DNA from: Gallionella sp.
GTDB lineage: Bacteria > Pseudomonadota > Gammaproteobacteria > Burkholderiales > Gallionellaceae
Assembly: GCA_030645535.1 (NCBI GenBank)
Contig: JAUSNM010000021.1
Location: 1 to 64,000, forward strand
Reading direction: 5' to 3'
DNA: 64,000 nucleotides
Positions within the stretch are counted from its first letter, which is position 1. Each line of letters begins with the position of its first letter. The position numbers were made by a program, and so were the translations under genes. Positions 39,815-49,659 of the stretch are shown here, in pieces. Under the pieces are notes generated by a model. It searched no databases and had not been told where the DNA came from. It saw only the letters and a list, made by a program, of their open reading frames with translations.

Positions 39815-40233
39815 TTTCCCACTCCCTTTGGAGTCTGTCCGGTTTTAGTCAAACCGCTTGATGAACGGTATGAATCACCAGACTCAACCTGCTTTTGATA
39901 TTCATTCTTCTGCCTAATCGCGCGCCGTTTTCCCTTACGCTCAAGGTTCCAGCCAACAGCAGCAACACCAGCAACCATATAACTCGTAATATTGGATGGA
40001 TTTATCGCATCAATAATCTTTGCAAACGCAAGAAGTGCTTCTGGATTCTGCCCAATGAAGGGCTGAAGCCCATCAAAAATAATCTTCAGCGCATAAAGTA
40101 TAGCTGCAAGCGTAGTTAAATGTTTTCCGAAATTGATCCAAACTTCTAGCTTCTGGGCTCCGACAACGGCTTGCCTTATTTCAAACTCATGCTTGTTCAA
40201 AACGACCCCACGGAAAAATTTATTATGCATCAT
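39811..40233 (-). CDS. Unknown membrane protein, first gene of the AT-rich module
   Basis: 140 residues, not recognised. Two hydrophobic stretches, LTTLAAILYALKIIF (about 38-55) and ITSYMVAGVAAVGWNL (about 80-97), are connected by a short loop; a basic tail follows (ERKGKRRAIRQK). A second ATG lies at codon 2. AT-rich and coupled to the 217-residue gene. Confidence 0.65.
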   Translation of the reverse strand: MMHNKFFRGVVLNKHEFEIRQAVVGAQKLEVWINFGKHLTTLAAILYALKIIFDGLQPFIGQNPEALLAFAKIIDAINPSNITSYMVAGVAAVGWNLERKGKRRAIRQKNEYQKQVESGDSYRSSSGLTKTGQTPKGVGK

Positions 40234-40346
40234 AACCTAAAGTAATTCTTACCGTACAGTATTGAAAAAACTAGAGTTACAGTACCCCCTTGAATTTGAA
40301 ATAAAATCCCTCAATCTCCATAGGATTTATTGGCTTTGACTTGCCT

Positions 40347-40695
40347 CCCCTGTGCGCCGCCGAAGATAGGTCGCAAACAACGGTGGGGTTAGGTGAATAC
40401 ATGCTGCCACGCGGCGCGTGGCAGCAGTTTCGGCGAATCAAATAATACAGAGCATGGCTGAGCCAGCACTGTTTGAGCTCCGCAGCAAGGTGCGATGTGT
40501 GCACCTTGCCAGGACGAGTTGCGCAGCCCCGTTTGTTTGCGAATTATCGAGGGTATGCCACCTGCCTGCTGACAGTCGGGTGGCGCGGCACACCGGGGGC
40601 GCCTTCTTTCGATTACATTTCTTGGCAAGAAAAGAAAGGTAATCAGCCGCCGGTCTGCCACCGGCTGAAAGATGTTGCGGGGCCGCACCCCGCAT
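40347..40695 (+). repeat. Dispersed repeat, copy 2
   Basis: Starts CCCCTGTGCGCCGCCGAAGA and includes a hairpin GCTGCCACGCGGCGCGTGGCAGC, the GTTTGAGCTCCGCAGCAAGG block, GTTTGTTTGCG, and the GATTACATTTCTTGGCAAGA block. Same orientation as copy 3 (52408), inverted to copy 1. It fills most of the gene-free interval 40234-40766. Confidence 0.88.
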
Positions 40696-40766
40696 GGATG
40701 GTCGTTCCTCGAAACTTCGGCCATCGGCCTCGTTTTCCGGCCTTCGCCTGAATGACAAACCAAAAC

Positions 40767-41567
40767 TTAGGCAGTGCCTCGTCCGTCCACATACGCGGCT
40801 ATCCTGGCGAACTCAGCCACAGACAGATTCTCGGCGCGCAACTGGGGGTTGATGCCGAGCTGTTCAAACTCGGTTTCGTTCAGAAAGCTGCGCAAGGTGT
40901 TGCGCAGCGTCTTGCGGCGCTGGCCGAACGCGGCACTGACGATCTGAGCAAACAACACTTCGTTTTTCACCTGAATTTCACTGGCCGGCAGCGGAATCAT
41001 GCGCACGATCGCGGAATCCACTTTAGGCGCAGGGCGGAACGATTCAGGCGGCACATCGAGCAGCTTTTCCATGAAGAAACGGTATTGCAACATCACTGAC
41101 AGCCGCCCGTAGGCTGGCGTGGAGTGATCGGCCACCATGCGCTCGACCACTTCGTTTTGCAGCATGAAGTGCATGTCGGTGATGCGCTCTGCATAAGCTG
41201 CAAAATGAAACAGCAACGGCGAGGAGATGTTGTAAGGAAGATTGCCGACGATGCGCAGCGGCGCGGCCAGGGTTGCAAGGTCAAACTTCAGCGCGTCTCC
41301 GGCATGGATAATCAGCTTCGGATCGGGCCGATCCTGCGGGTAGTCGGCCTCCAGCCGCGCGATGATATCGCGGTCGATTTCCACTACATGCAGATGCTTT
41401 AATTTCTTCAGCAGCGGCCTTGTCATCGCGCCCAAACCTGGGCCGATTTCCACCAGATTGTCGTCTTCCTCGGGACGGATGACGCCGATGATGTCAGCGA
41501 TGATGCGTTCATCCACCAGAAAATTCTGGCCGAATTTCTTTTTTGCCTTATGCATTTTATAAACCAT
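40767..41567 (-). CDS. rsmA: 16S rRNA dimethyladenosine transferase RsmA (KsgA)
   Basis: Dimethylates A1518 and A1519 of 16S rRNA; SAM-dependent, 266 residues. Motif I is [15 protein letters not shown]; the catalytic NLPY motif appears as [15 protein letters not shown]. The N-terminus [15 protein letters not shown] is typical. ATG 41567 is preceded by GGAAGA; a second ATG lies four codons in. Last of the lptD-surA-pdxA-rsmA series. Confidence 0.96.
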   Translation of the reverse strand: MVYKMHKAKKKFGQNFLVDERIIADIIGVIRPEEDDNLVEIGPGLGAMTRPLLKKLKHLHVVEIDRDIIARLEADYPQDRPDPKLIIHAGDALKFDLATLAAPLRIVGNLPYNISSPLLFHFAAYAERITDMHFMLQNEVVERMVADHSTPAYGRLSVMLQYRFFMEKLLDVPPESFRPAPKVDSAIVRMIPLPASEIQVKNEVLFAQIVSAAFGQRRKTLRNTLRSFLNETEFEQLGINPQLRAENLSVAEFARIAAYVDGRGTA

Positions 41568-41655
41568 TCTTCCGCAGATTAAACAGATTTCCGCAGATTA
41601 AATCGACACAAAATAATCTGTGTGAATCTGCGTAATCAGTGGATTGATTGTGTGG

Positions 41656-42708
41656 TCATGATGCCAAATGCTCAAATTGAGCCATTTGTGCCGCGACCCT
41701 GATCGCCTCCAGCAGGCTGCCGCCGTCGGCTTTACCTGTTCCCGCCAGATCCAATGCCGTGCCGTGATCGACCGATGTGCGGATCACGGGTAAACCCAGT
41801 GTAATATTTACGCCCTGGCCGAAACTCGCGTGCTTCAGTACCGGCAGTCCCTGGTCGTGATACATGGCAAGCACGCAATCGCATCGCGCCAGTTTGTCCG
41901 GTGTAAACAAGGTGTCGGCAGGCAGCGGAGCGCTTACATTCATGCCCTCTAAACGCAACTTGTCGAGCACGGGGATCATCACATCGATTTCCTCGCGCCC
42001 CATATAACCTCCTTCGCCCGCATGCGGATTCAAGCCCGCCACCAGAATACGCGGTTCTGCCAGCCCGAAGCGGCGTTGCAGGTCGCGATGAATGATGCGC
42101 AACACGTTTTCCAGCAGAGGCGCGGTAATCGCATCCGGCACCTCCCGCAACGCCAGATGCGTCGTGGCCAGCGCAACACGCATCCCGCCGCCTGCCAGCA
42201 TCATCACCACCTGAGGGGTGTGCGTCTGTTCGGCGAGAAATTCGGTATGCCCGGTAAACGGGATCCCGGCATCATTGATGATGCCTTTGTGTACCGGCGC
42301 TGTCACCATGCCGGAAAACTCACCCGACTGACAGCCCCGCACCGCGCGGCGCAATGTTTCCAGCACGTAAGCACTGTTGGCCGCGTTTAATTTTCCGGCA
42401 ACAGAGGGAACTGCAAGCGGGATGTGAATTACTGTTAGGTAGTGGGGAGTAGAAAGTGGTGAGTGGGAGTGTCGCGGCAATGGATCGCCTGCTTTCCAAT
42501 CCCTCGCTGCACTCTCCCCACTTACCACTCCCGACTTGCCACTTACCCATTCTCTTACTTCCAAATCTATGCCAAGCTGTTCCGCACGTTGCAGCAACAA
42601 ATGCTTGTCGGCAATTACGACTACGTCCGGCATGGCAGAGGCTAATCGCACACACAATTCCGGGCCTATGCCTGCGGGCTCACCCGCCGTGATGACCAGC
42701 GGTTGCAC
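41656..42708 (-). CDS. pdxA: 4-hydroxythreonine-4-phosphate dehydrogenase PdxA
   Basis: NAD-dependent enzyme of pyridoxal phosphate synthesis. The conserved start [20 protein letters not shown] begins just after a GTG at 42708, chosen because it avoids overlap with surA; TTG codons at 42729 and 42741 are alternatives. Metal ligands are in GHTEFLAEQ (first His), the second His lies in RDLQRRFG...[15 protein letters not shown], and the third in [13 protein letters not shown]. 350 residues, about 20-40 longer than usual: an insertion of roughly 40 residues ([12 protein letters not shown] to STPHYLTV) is encoded by inverted heptamer arrays at 42436-42549. The frame is preserved. Confidence 0.93.
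   Translation of the reverse strand: MQPLVITAGEPAGIGPELCVRLASAMPDVVVIADKHLLLQRAEQLGIDLEVREWVSGKSGVVSGESAARDWKAGDPLPRHSHSPLSTPHYLTVIHIPLAVPSVAGKLNAANSAYVLETLRRAVRGCQSGEFSGMVTAPVHKGIINDAGIPFTGHTEFLAEQTHTPQVVMMLAGGGMRVALATTHLALREVPDAITAPLLENVLRIIHRDLQRRFGLAEPRILVAGLNPHAGEGGYMGREEIDVMIPVLDKLRLEGMNVSAPLPADTLFTPDKLARCDCVLAMYHDQGLPVLKHASFGQGVNITLGLPVIRTSVDHGTALDLAGTGKADGGSLLEAIRVAAQMAQFEHLAS
42436..42549. repeat. Inverted heptamer arrays inside pdxA
   Basis: Left arm 42436-42470 (GTAGTGG, GGAGTAG, AAAGTGG, TGAGTGG, GAGTG) and right arm about 42510-42549 (CACTCTC, CCCACTT, ACCACTC, CCGACTT, GCCACTT). Same architecture as at hemB and ruvX, here translated in frame within the enzyme. Confidence 0.8.
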
Positions 42709-42715
42709 GTTGTTG

Positions 42716-44044
42716 CTACTCTTGTTCAAGGCGATATTCAACGAACGCACGGTCACGCAGTTGACGCAACCAGTCCTGGTATAACTCCTCAGATTTAAAG
42801 GTGCCGATGGAAGCCCGGGCTTGCTGGCGTTTCTGCTGTTCGCTGACATCGGTATTGCGCCGCTCCAGCACCTGGATCAAATGCCAGCCGAACTGGGTTT
42901 GCACCATGCCGATTTCGCCAACCTTTAACTTGTTGATCGCCTCTTCGAATTCCTGCACTGTCTGCCCTGGAGACAGCCAATCCAGATCGCCGCCTTGCTG
43001 GGCGCTGCCGTCCTGAGAATAGCGCTTTGCTTGCTCTGCAAAACCGGCACCGCTGTCGATATGCTGCTTGATTTCCAGTATGCGTTTCCGGGCTTCGGCT
43101 TCGGTTACGATTTCACTTGTCTTGATCAGAATGTGTCGTGCATGGGTTTGTGTGATCACCACTGGTGCGCTGCCGCTGCGTTTTTCGACCAGCTTGAGGA
43201 TATGAAAACCGCTCGGACTGCGCAACACCGCCGTATTCTGGCCGCGCTGCAGCGTTTGCAATTCGTTCATGAATAGCGGCGGAATACGATCACCCGGACG
43301 CCAGCCCAGATCGCCCCCTTTTAAGGCATCCTTGGCATCCGAAAAGCCGGCTGCCACTTGCGCAAAATCTGCACCATTGGCGAGCTGAGCCAACGCATGA
43401 TCGGCGCGTTCGCGTGCAGCGCGAATTTTTTCGGCGCTGGCTTGTTCAGGCACTACCACCAGAATATGCGCCAGGTGATACTCATCGTTATCCAGCCCCA
43501 TCTTCGATTTATTGGTGAGATAGTTATCCACCTCGGTATCGCTGATGATCAGTTTGCTTTCGACTTCGCGTTCGCGCAAACGCGTAGACACGATCTCGGC
43601 ACGGATTTCCTCACGGAATTTTTTGACATTCACACCATCCGCTTCGAGCTTGGTCAGGAACTCGGTCAGCGTGGGGAAATTATTTTGCTGAGCGATGCGC
43701 GTAATCGCCAGATCCAGCTGTGTGTCGTCCACACGCACGCCGCTTTCCTTCGCGAACTGAGCTTGCAGCATTTCGGCAATCATGCGTTCGAGGATTTGCT
43801 TTTCCAGCACGCTCTGCTCCGGCAACGGGGTGCCCTGCTTCTTCAACTGGCTGATCACCGTACTCAACCGCTCGTTCAGTTCATGGCGCGTGATTACGTC
43901 ATCGTTCACTACCGCCACTACCGCATCTATCGTCGCCACCTGCTGCTGCGGGTCGATTGCACGATTTTCGACCGCAAAAGAGGGGGCAGCCGCCAGCAGC
44001 AGCGCGCTCAACAAAACAGGAAATTTGATTTTGGACATAGTCAT
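42716..44044 (-). CDS. surA: Periplasmic peptidyl-prolyl isomerase / chaperone SurA
   Basis: Outer-membrane protein chaperone, 442 residues. Signal peptide cleaved near residue 25 (PSFA). The N-terminal chaperone domain (about 35-180) starts with [25 protein letters not shown]. Two parvulin domains follow: about 190-290 with [11 protein letters not shown] and [16 protein letters not shown], and about 300-400 with [16 protein letters not shown] and [13 protein letters not shown]. Lies between lptD and pdxA, as in many proteobacteria; assists LptD folding. Confidence 0.96.
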   Translation of the reverse strand: MTMSKIKFPVLLSALLLAAAPSFAVENRAIDPQQQVATIDAVVAVVNDDVITRHELNERLSTVISQLKKQGTPLPEQSVLEKQILERMIAEMLQAQFAKESGVRVDDTQLDLAITRIAQQNNFPTLTEFLTKLEADGVNVKKFREEIRAEIVSTRLREREVESKLIISDTEVDNYLTNKSKMGLDNDEYHLAHILVVVPEQASAEKIRAARERADHALAQLANGADFAQVAAGFSDAKDALKGGDLGWRPGDRIPPLFMNELQTLQRGQNTAVLRSPSGFHILKLVEKRSGSAPVVITQTHARHILIKTSEIVTEAEARKRILEIKQHIDSGAGFAEQAKRYSQDGSAQQGGDLDWLSPGQTVQEFEEAINKLKVGEIGMVQTQFGWHLIQVLERRNTDVSEQQKRQQARASIGTFKSEELYQDWLRQLRDRAFVEYRLEQE

Positions 44045-44074
44045 CTCTTCATTTAACGCAAGACCGAGCTTGGT

Positions 44075-46408
44075 TTATTTGCGGGTTTTTTCATTCAATT
44101 TTGTATAGCCGGGCACACTTTGCTTGAGCATGCTCAATGGATCCGAGCCTACTTTTATCAGGTCATTCAATTCGAGCTGTACAAATATTCCGGTGTTGTT
44201 CACCGGTTTTGCACCGGCTGCGGTCATGACCATGCCAACCGTAAAACTGCGTGCCACCACTCGCAGCATCCAGCAGCTTTCTTCATACTCAAGACCCGCC
44301 ACTCCATTTAGAAGCCGGTTATCCAGGAAGGAGTAGTTCCACTGTCCCACTGCGTGCCAATGACTGGATAACGGCCATTGTCCGGATACGTTTATTTGAC
44401 GCAACGAGGGCGAGGCAACTGAATAATTATTGCCGCCTATCGTTGTGTAAGGTACACCCCATATCGTCGGGTAGATGATCCCATTGACCATAGCCGTTCC
44501 TGTCGGCGTGGCTACGCCGGGAATCAATGCACCCAGCGTGTCGCTGACAAAACGATAGCCCAGATTGAGCACCTTGCCTGATTCCGGGCGGTAGCGTGCC
44601 ATGACGTTGTAGTGCTGAACCAATGCCAGGGCGGGGCTATATTGCAACTCGCTGTCAAACGACCATGCACCGTAAAGACGGCCTGTTGCACCCAGCAAAA
44701 TATCGGATTTATTGGTTGTCGTTGTGGGCGCGACCAGGTTTACCCGTGGCGGACTGAAGCTGAAACGTTCGCCTGCCATGAGCCTTAAATACTCAATGCC
44801 ATCATCCTGTCCCAGAAAACGAGAGGTCACGGCCAGCGTGACCTGATTCGCGTCGCCCACCCGGTCATTGCCGACCATGCGATTCTCGGTGAACATCTGG
44901 GCAAAACTGAACGGCGCCTGGCCTGAATCGTATACCGGTAATTTATCCTGATTCTGGTATGGCACATACACATAGAAAGCGCGCGGTTCCAGCGTGTTCA
45001 TATACTTATGGCCGAGCAGGCTGATGTCACGCTCGAAGGCAACGCCGCTATCCAGACTAAACAGCGGCAAAGTGCGCGAGACATCGGCTAATGCCGTTGC
45101 ATTGTGGATACCCATCACATACTGGGTATTGTGCAGGGTAAACTTGGGGGTGAGGTAATACGCAGGTGTGCTGACCAGCGGATAACTGACGCTGGGAATA
45201 AACACCAGGCGCTGTCCGTTCAGCGCGGTGGGATGGCTGAAACTCACATACTCACCTGCAACGGCAACATTTGCACCGGCGTAATTCTGAGCCGCGTTCA
45301 GTGTGAGTTGGGGCAAGCGCGCATAAGGAACGCCAATAGGTGCTAACGGATCTTGCAAAGTCTGGTAGCGTTGCAGTCGCGCGCTGCTGCTCCACCAACC
45401 TGCGCCATAATTCAAGGCTACATCCTGCAACAGGTTAACCTGCGTGGCAACATTCACCGTATCTGCCAAATCCCGGTAATAAGCATTGTCAGAAACGCGG
45501 TTGAAATTGACGCTGCTGCTGAAGCCTCCGCCCAGCGTCTGGCCATGCTTCAGGCCGAAACGACCGCGATTGCTGTGGGTCAGCGGGTCATTGGGCAGCA
45601 CATCCGCGTGCACCTCACCGGCATAACTCGATCCCAGGTAACGAAACTCATTGTTGAATAATACGCCACGCTTCATCATCAGGCGCGGCGAGATGGTCGC
45701 ATCGTAATTCGGCGCAATATTCCAGTAGTAAGGCACGGTCAGCTCGCTGCCGCCTTTGGTCGAGCCGCCCATTATCGGCGCCAGGAAACCTGATTTTCGC
45801 TGGTGACCCAGCGGAAAATCCATCCACGGCGAATACAGAATGGGCACGTCCATGAATTCAATCCAGGCATTGTGGGCGATACCCACCTGCTGATCGCGGT
45901 CTATGTCCAGGCTGGACATTTTCACAAACCAGTCCTGATCGTCTGCCGGGCAAGTGGTGTAGCTCGCATTGTCCAGGGTGTAATGCTGTTGATCCTGAAT
46001 GTGCAGCATGTCGCCTGAGCCGCGCCCGTCACTTTCCTTAAAGTAGAATTCCGGCTGTTCCATAAATCCGGCATGCGTATCCATATTCAGTTTCATATAT
46101 GGTCCGCTCATGGTGGTGCCAGCCTGCTCCACCACAACTGAACCGAAGCCCTCTGCATCGCTCGTTTCCTGGTCATACAACAAACGATCTGCGCGTACGG
46201 TCTGACCGGACTTGATCAAAATTGCGTTGCCGGTGGCTTCGACCTGATTCTTCTTGTCGCCCGTCAGTGCATCCGCCTCAAGAAACACGGGCTCATCCTC
46301 CGCCTGCGTTGCGGTGCCCGCATGAGGCGCGCGCAGCTCTTCCGCCACGGCAGAATGGACAAAAATACACAGCAAAGTGAGCACAACAGGCTTGAGACGA
46401 AACCGCAT
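44075..46408 (-). CDS. lptD: LPS-assembly protein LptD
   Basis: Outer-membrane beta-barrel that inserts lipopolysaccharide with LptE. From ATG 46408, 777 residues; an in-frame ATG at 46468 would add 20 residues ahead of the signal peptide and is less likely. Signal peptide about 1-22 (ending HSAVA). The periplasmic OstA/LptA-like jellyroll (about 40-170) has LEADALTGDKKNQVEATGN. The barrel includes WIEFMDVPILYSPWMDFPLG, the LptD signature. Cysteines for the interdomain disulphides are present (TTCPADDQDW; ESCWMLRV). Followed by surA. Confidence 0.95.
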   Translation of the reverse strand: MRFRLKPVVLTLLCIFVHSAVAEELRAPHAGTATQAEDEPVFLEADALTGDKKNQVEATGNAILIKSGQTVRADRLLYDQETSDAEGFGSVVVEQAGTTMSGPYMKLNMDTHAGFMEQPEFYFKESDGRGSGDMLHIQDQQHYTLDNASYTTCPADDQDWFVKMSSLDIDRDQQVGIAHNAWIEFMDVPILYSPWMDFPLGHQRKSGFLAPIMGGSTKGGSELTVPYYWNIAPNYDATISPRLMMKRGVLFNNEFRYLGSSYAGEVHADVLPNDPLTHSNRGRFGLKHGQTLGGGFSSSVNFNRVSDNAYYRDLADTVNVATQVNLLQDVALNYGAGWWSSSARLQRYQTLQDPLAPIGVPYARLPQLTLNAAQNYAGANVAVAGEYVSFSHPTALNGQRLVFIPSVSYPLVSTPAYYLTPKFTLHNTQYVMGIHNATALADVSRTLPLFSLDSGVAFERDISLLGHKYMNTLEPRAFYVYVPYQNQDKLPVYDSGQAPFSFAQMFTENRMVGNDRVGDANQVTLAVTSRFLGQDDGIEYLRLMAGERFSFSPPRVNLVAPTTTTNKSDILLGATGRLYGAWSFDSELQYSPALALVQHYNVMARYRPESGKVLNLGYRFVSDTLGALIPGVATPTGTAMVNGIIYPTIWGVPYTTIGGNNYSVASPSLRQINVSGQWPLSSHWHAVGQWNYSFLDNRLLNGVAGLEYEESCWMLRVVARSFTVGMVMTAAGAKPVNNTGIFVQLELNDLIKVGSDPLSMLKQSVPGYTKLNEKTRK

Positions 46409-46421
46409 AATATTGGTAAGG

Positions 46422-46445
46422 TGGTAAACTTTTGCAAGTTTACCA
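46422..46445. promoter_or_regulatory. Perfect 10-bp inverted repeat in the lptD/amgK divergent region
   Basis: TGGTAAACTT and AAGTTTACCA separated by TTGC, in the 61-bp space between the two divergent starts. Could be a dimeric regulator site acting on both genes or a hairpin in the amgK leader. Confidence 0.5.
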
Positions 46446-46469
46446 TTAAGACCAGTCCAAAAGCCCAAT

Positions 46470-47465
46470 ATGAAACGTCAACAACAACTGACTGTTTGGC
46501 TGCAAAGCCAATTCCCCGGTGAAACATTCAGCCTGGCACCCGCTTCCGCCGATGCCAGTTTCCGCCGCTACTTCCGCGCCTCGTTCTCCAATCGCACCCT
46601 GATCGTGATGGATGCGCCACCCGAACATGAAGATTGCCGCCCGTTTCTGCATGTGGGGCAATTATTCGAGAATGCCGGAACCCATGTGCCGCATGTCTAC
46701 GCTCAGGATCTGACGGAAGGATTTCTGCTGCTGTCCGATCTTGGCAATACCACCTACCTGCAAGCCCTGACCCCGGAAAATGCACGTGGCCTGTATTCTG
46801 CTGCCACTGATGCGCTGATCAGGATTCAACTGGCATCAAAGGCAGATGAGTTGCCGCCTTATGACGAAGCGTTGTTGTTGCGCGAGATGCGCCTGTTCCC
46901 GGAGTGGTATATCAACAAGCATCTCAATATCACATTAACCTCCGCACAAAACGCCAAGCTGGAAACGGTCTTTGCGCGCATCGTCGCCAACAACCTGGCA
47001 CAGCCGCGCGTATACGTGCACCGCGACTATCACTCGCGCAATCTGATGGTGACCGAACCGAACCCCGGTATCATCGATTTTCAGGATGCGGTGTACGGCC
47101 CTATCACCTACGATCTGGCATCGCTGTTCAAGGACGCTTACATCAAGTGGGAAGAGCCGGAGATCATCGACTGGCTGATTGGCTATTGGGAAAAGGCGCG
47201 TCGCGCGGGTCTTCCGGTACATGAGGATTTTGGCCAGCTTTACTGGGATTTTGAATGGATGGGCGTACAGCGACACATCAAGGTGCTGGGCATTTTTGCA
47301 CGCCTGTGTTACCGCGACGGCAAGGAGGGCTACCTGAAGGACATGCCGTTGGTGATGAGTTATCTGCGCGCGGCCGCCGCACGCTACGTCGATCTCAAGC
47401 CCCTGTTCAATTTGCTCAATGAGCTGGAGCCTCCGCAAGAGACTCCAACGGGCTACGGGTTTTGA
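46470..47465 (+). CDS. amgK: N-acetylmuramate/N-acetylglucosamine kinase AmgK
   Basis: Aminoglycoside-phosphotransferase-fold kinase, 331 residues, phosphorylating the anomeric position of MurNAc/GlcNAc in peptidoglycan recycling. The N-terminus SADASFRRYFRASFSNRTLI and VMDAPPEHEDCRPF, the catalytic loop VYVHRDYHSRNLMV and the metal-binding IDFQDAVYGPITYDLAS are characteristic. Followed by murU, with which it forms the pathway that by-passes de novo UDP-MurNAc synthesis. Adjacent to lptD, as in pseudomonads and many betaproteobacteria. Confidence 0.93.
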   Translation: MKRQQQLTVWLQSQFPGETFSLAPASADASFRRYFRASFSNRTLIVMDAPPEHEDCRPFLHVGQLFENAGTHVPHVYAQDLTEGFLLLSDLGNTTYLQALTPENARGLYSAATDALIRIQLASKADELPPYDEALLLREMRLFPEWYINKHLNITLTSAQNAKLETVFARIVANNLAQPRVYVHRDYHSRNLMVTEPNPGIIDFQDAVYGPITYDLASLFKDAYIKWEEPEIIDWLIGYWEKARRAGLPVHEDFGQLYWDFEWMGVQRHIKVLGIFARLCYRDGKEGYLKDMPLVMSYLRAAAARYVDLKPLFNLLNELEPPQETPTGYGF

Positions 47466-47603
47466 ACGTGCAATGGGGCCGGCAGGGATATTGCCCGGTG
47501 GGCGACAACTCGCAAAGGCATAAACCCTTGATGCTGCGCATTCCCTCTCCCCAACCCTCTCCCGTAAAACGGGCGAGGGAGCTAACGTGAAAGACGAAAT
47601 CCC

Positions 47604-48356
47604 ATGATCGCCATGATATTAGCGGCCGGGCGTGGCGAGCGTATGCGCCCGCTCACCGACCACACCCCCAAGCCCCTGCTCGAAGTGGGCGGCAAGCCGC
47701 TGATCGTCTGGCATATCGAAAGGCTGGTGAATGCCGGCATCACCGAACTGGTCATCAATCACGCCCATTTAGGCGCGCAGATCGAAGCTGCCCTGGGTGA
47801 TGGCAGCCAATTCGGCGCACGCATTCAATATTCCCGTGAAACCAGTGCGCTGGAAACCGCCGGCGGTATCGCCTATGCGCTGCCGTTGTTGCTTCCCGCC
47901 CACGCGGGCGGGGGAGGGATTGAGGGAGCGCCTTTCGCTGTCATCAACGGCGACATTTATTGCGACTACGATTTTGCCCGGTTGCACGAACGGGCAGCCT
48001 TGCTGCATGCCAACGGTGATGCTGCCCATCTGGTGCTGGTGGACAACCCGGTACATCACCCGAATGGCGATTTTTGCCTGCACAACGGACGCATCGTTCC
48101 GCTCCCCTCCCCCGCATGCGGGGGAGGGGCCGGGGGAGAGGGAAGGCTCACTTTCAGCGGTATCGGTCTTTATCATCCCGGTCTGTTCAGCCACATTCCA
48201 CGCGGCAGTATTGCGCCGTTAGCCCCCTTGCTGCGCGCGCAGATAGCCCTTGGTAAAATCAGCGGTGAACATCATACAGGCCTCTGGGTAGATGTCGGCA
48301 CACCGCAGCGCCTGCAAGAACTCGACATGCAATTACGCAAGGAAGCCCATGTTTGA
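47604..48356 (+). CDS. murU: N-acetylmuramate alpha-1-phosphate uridylyltransferase MurU
   Basis: Nucleotidyltransferase making UDP-MurNAc from MurNAc-1-P, 250 residues. The signature AMILAAGRGERMRPLTDHTP, EVGGKPLIVWHIERL and later FAVINGDIYCDYDFARL identify it. Two in-frame insertions are encoded by GC-rich palindromic repeats: LPAHAGGGG at about residues 97-107 (bases 47894-47934) and PLPSPACGGGAGGEG at about 167-181 (48100-48150), making it some 20-25 residues longer than relatives. They fall between conserved strands, so the enzyme may still fold. Its stop overlaps the pepP start by 8 bases. Confidence 0.93.
   Translation: MIAMILAAGRGERMRPLTDHTPKPLLEVGGKPLIVWHIERLVNAGITELVINHAHLGAQIEAALGDGSQFGARIQYSRETSALETAGGIAYALPLLLPAHAGGGGIEGAPFAVINGDIYCDYDFARLHERAALLHANGDAAHLVLVDNPVHHPNGDFCLHNGRIVPLPSPACGGGAGGEGRLTFSGIGLYHPGLFSHIPRGSIAPLAPLLRAQIALGKISGEHHTGLWVDVGTPQRLQELDMQLRKEAHV
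47894..47934. repeat. Palindromic repeat insertion 1 in murU
   Basis: CCCGCCCACGCGGGCGGGGG then AGGGATTGAGGGAG; hairpin of the common CCCTC...GAGGG REP type, translated in frame. Confidence 0.7.
48100..48150. repeat. Palindromic repeat insertion 2 in murU
   Basis: CCCCTCCCCCGCATGCGGGG followed by GAGGGGCCGGGGGAGAGGG: a perfect stem around GCATGC plus a G-rich tail. Same family as the insertion in ubiH and the intergenic copy near 47545-47580. Confidence 0.8.
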
Positions 48357-49659
48357 CCCCGATATCTACGCCCGGCGCCGTGTCCGACTGCTGGCTCAAA
48401 TGCAACACGGCATCGCCATCATTCCAAACGCGCTGGAACAGCAGCGCAATGCCGATACCGATCACCCCTACCGTTTCGACAGCAGCTTTCATTACCTGAG
48501 CGGGTTCAGTGAGCCCGAATCGGTGCTGGTGCTTGTCGCGACTAAGGATAACAAGCCGCAATCCATCCTGTTTTGCCGTGAAAAGGATATGGAGCGGGAA
48601 ATCTGGGATGGATTTCGCTATGGCCCCGATGCGGCACAGGAGAAATTCGGCTTCGATGCGGCCTTTTCCATTGCGCAGCTGGATGAAAAGCTGATCGAGC
48701 TGATGGGCAACCAGCCCGCGCTGTTCTACCCCCTGGGCGCGAGTGCTGCATGGGATCAACGCCTGCTCAAGTTGCGCTGTGCAGTGCAGGAAAAGGCGCG
48801 CAGCGGCATCAAAGCTCCGGATGAGCTGCGCGATGTGCGCACCTTGATAAATGAAATGAGATTATTCAAGGACTTGCATGAGATAAATATCCTGCGCCGC
48901 GCCGCCGCTATTTCGACTGCCGCACATAAACGCGCGATGCAATTCACCCGTCCAGGACAGCTGGAATATCAGGTCGAGGCCGAGCTGCTGCACGAATTTT
49001 GCCGCAACGGCGCGCGCGATCCCGCTTACACCTCCATCGTCGCAGGCGGTGCGAACGCCTGCGTGCTGCATTACATCGCAAACAATGCCGAACTGCACGA
49101 CGGCGATTTACTGCTGATCGACGCGGGCTGCGAACTCGAAGGCTATGCTTCTGACATCACCCGCACCTACCCGGTGAACGGCAGATTTATGGGCGCACAG
49201 AGGGATGTGTATCAGATCGTGCTCGCCTCTCAGGCAGCCGCAATTGCTGCAGCCATGCCGGGCGCGAGTTGGGAAGCGCCGCACAACGCCGCACTGAGCA
49301 TATTGGCGCAAGGCTTCATCGATTTGAAACTGTGTCACGGCACGGTGGATGGCGTGCTGGAGAGCGAGAGCTACAAGAAGTATTACATGCACCGCACCGG
49401 CCACTGGATGGGCATGGACGTGCACGATGTCGGCGACTACAAGATCGGCGATCAATGGCGCAGCCTGCAAGCCGGCATGGTGCTGACCGTCGAGCCCGGC
49501 TGCTATATCCGCCCCGCCGATGACGTGCCGCCGGCCCTGTGGAACATCGGTATCCGCATCGAGGACGATGTAGTCATCACCGGGATTGGCAATGAAGTGC
49601 TGACCGGGGCGGCACCGAAAACCGTTAACGAGATCGAGGAGGTCATGCGACATGAATGA
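48349..49659 (+). CDS. pepP: Xaa-Pro aminopeptidase PepP
   Basis: Metallopeptidase releasing N-terminal residues before proline, 436 residues from ATG 48349 (MFDPDIYARRRVRLLAQMQ); a longer frame from 48292 would overlap murU extensively. N-terminal creatinase-like domain to about residue 170, then the pita-bread fold with ligands in LLIDAGCELEGYASDITRTYP (two Asp), HRTGHWMGMDVHD (His), TVEPGCYI (Glu) and IRIEDDVVIT (Glu). It overlaps ubiH by 8 bases, a common pepP-ubiH pair. Confidence 0.95.
   Translation: MFDPDIYARRRVRLLAQMQHGIAIIPNALEQQRNADTDHPYRFDSSFHYLSGFSEPESVLVLVATKDNKPQSILFCREKDMEREIWDGFRYGPDAAQEKFGFDAAFSIAQLDEKLIELMGNQPALFYPLGASAAWDQRLLKLRCAVQEKARSGIKAPDELRDVRTLINEMRLFKDLHEINILRRAAAISTAAHKRAMQFTRPGQLEYQVEAELLHEFCRNGARDPAYTSIVAGGANACVLHYIANNAELHDGDLLLIDAGCELEGYASDITRTYPVNGRFMGAQRDVYQIVLASQAAAIAAAMPGASWEAPHNAALSILAQGFIDLKLCHGTVDGVLESESYKKYYMHRTGHWMGMDVHDVGDYKIGDQWRSLQAGMVLTVEPGCYIRPADDVPPALWNIGIRIEDDVVITGIGNEVLTGAAPKTVNEIEEVMRHE

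Noticed and set aside
41569-41640. CCGCAGATTAA-type repeats before rsmA and near 50865 as a functional element
   Set aside because: They are short, degenerate and of a kind commonly found between genes; no structure or link to a gene could be shown.
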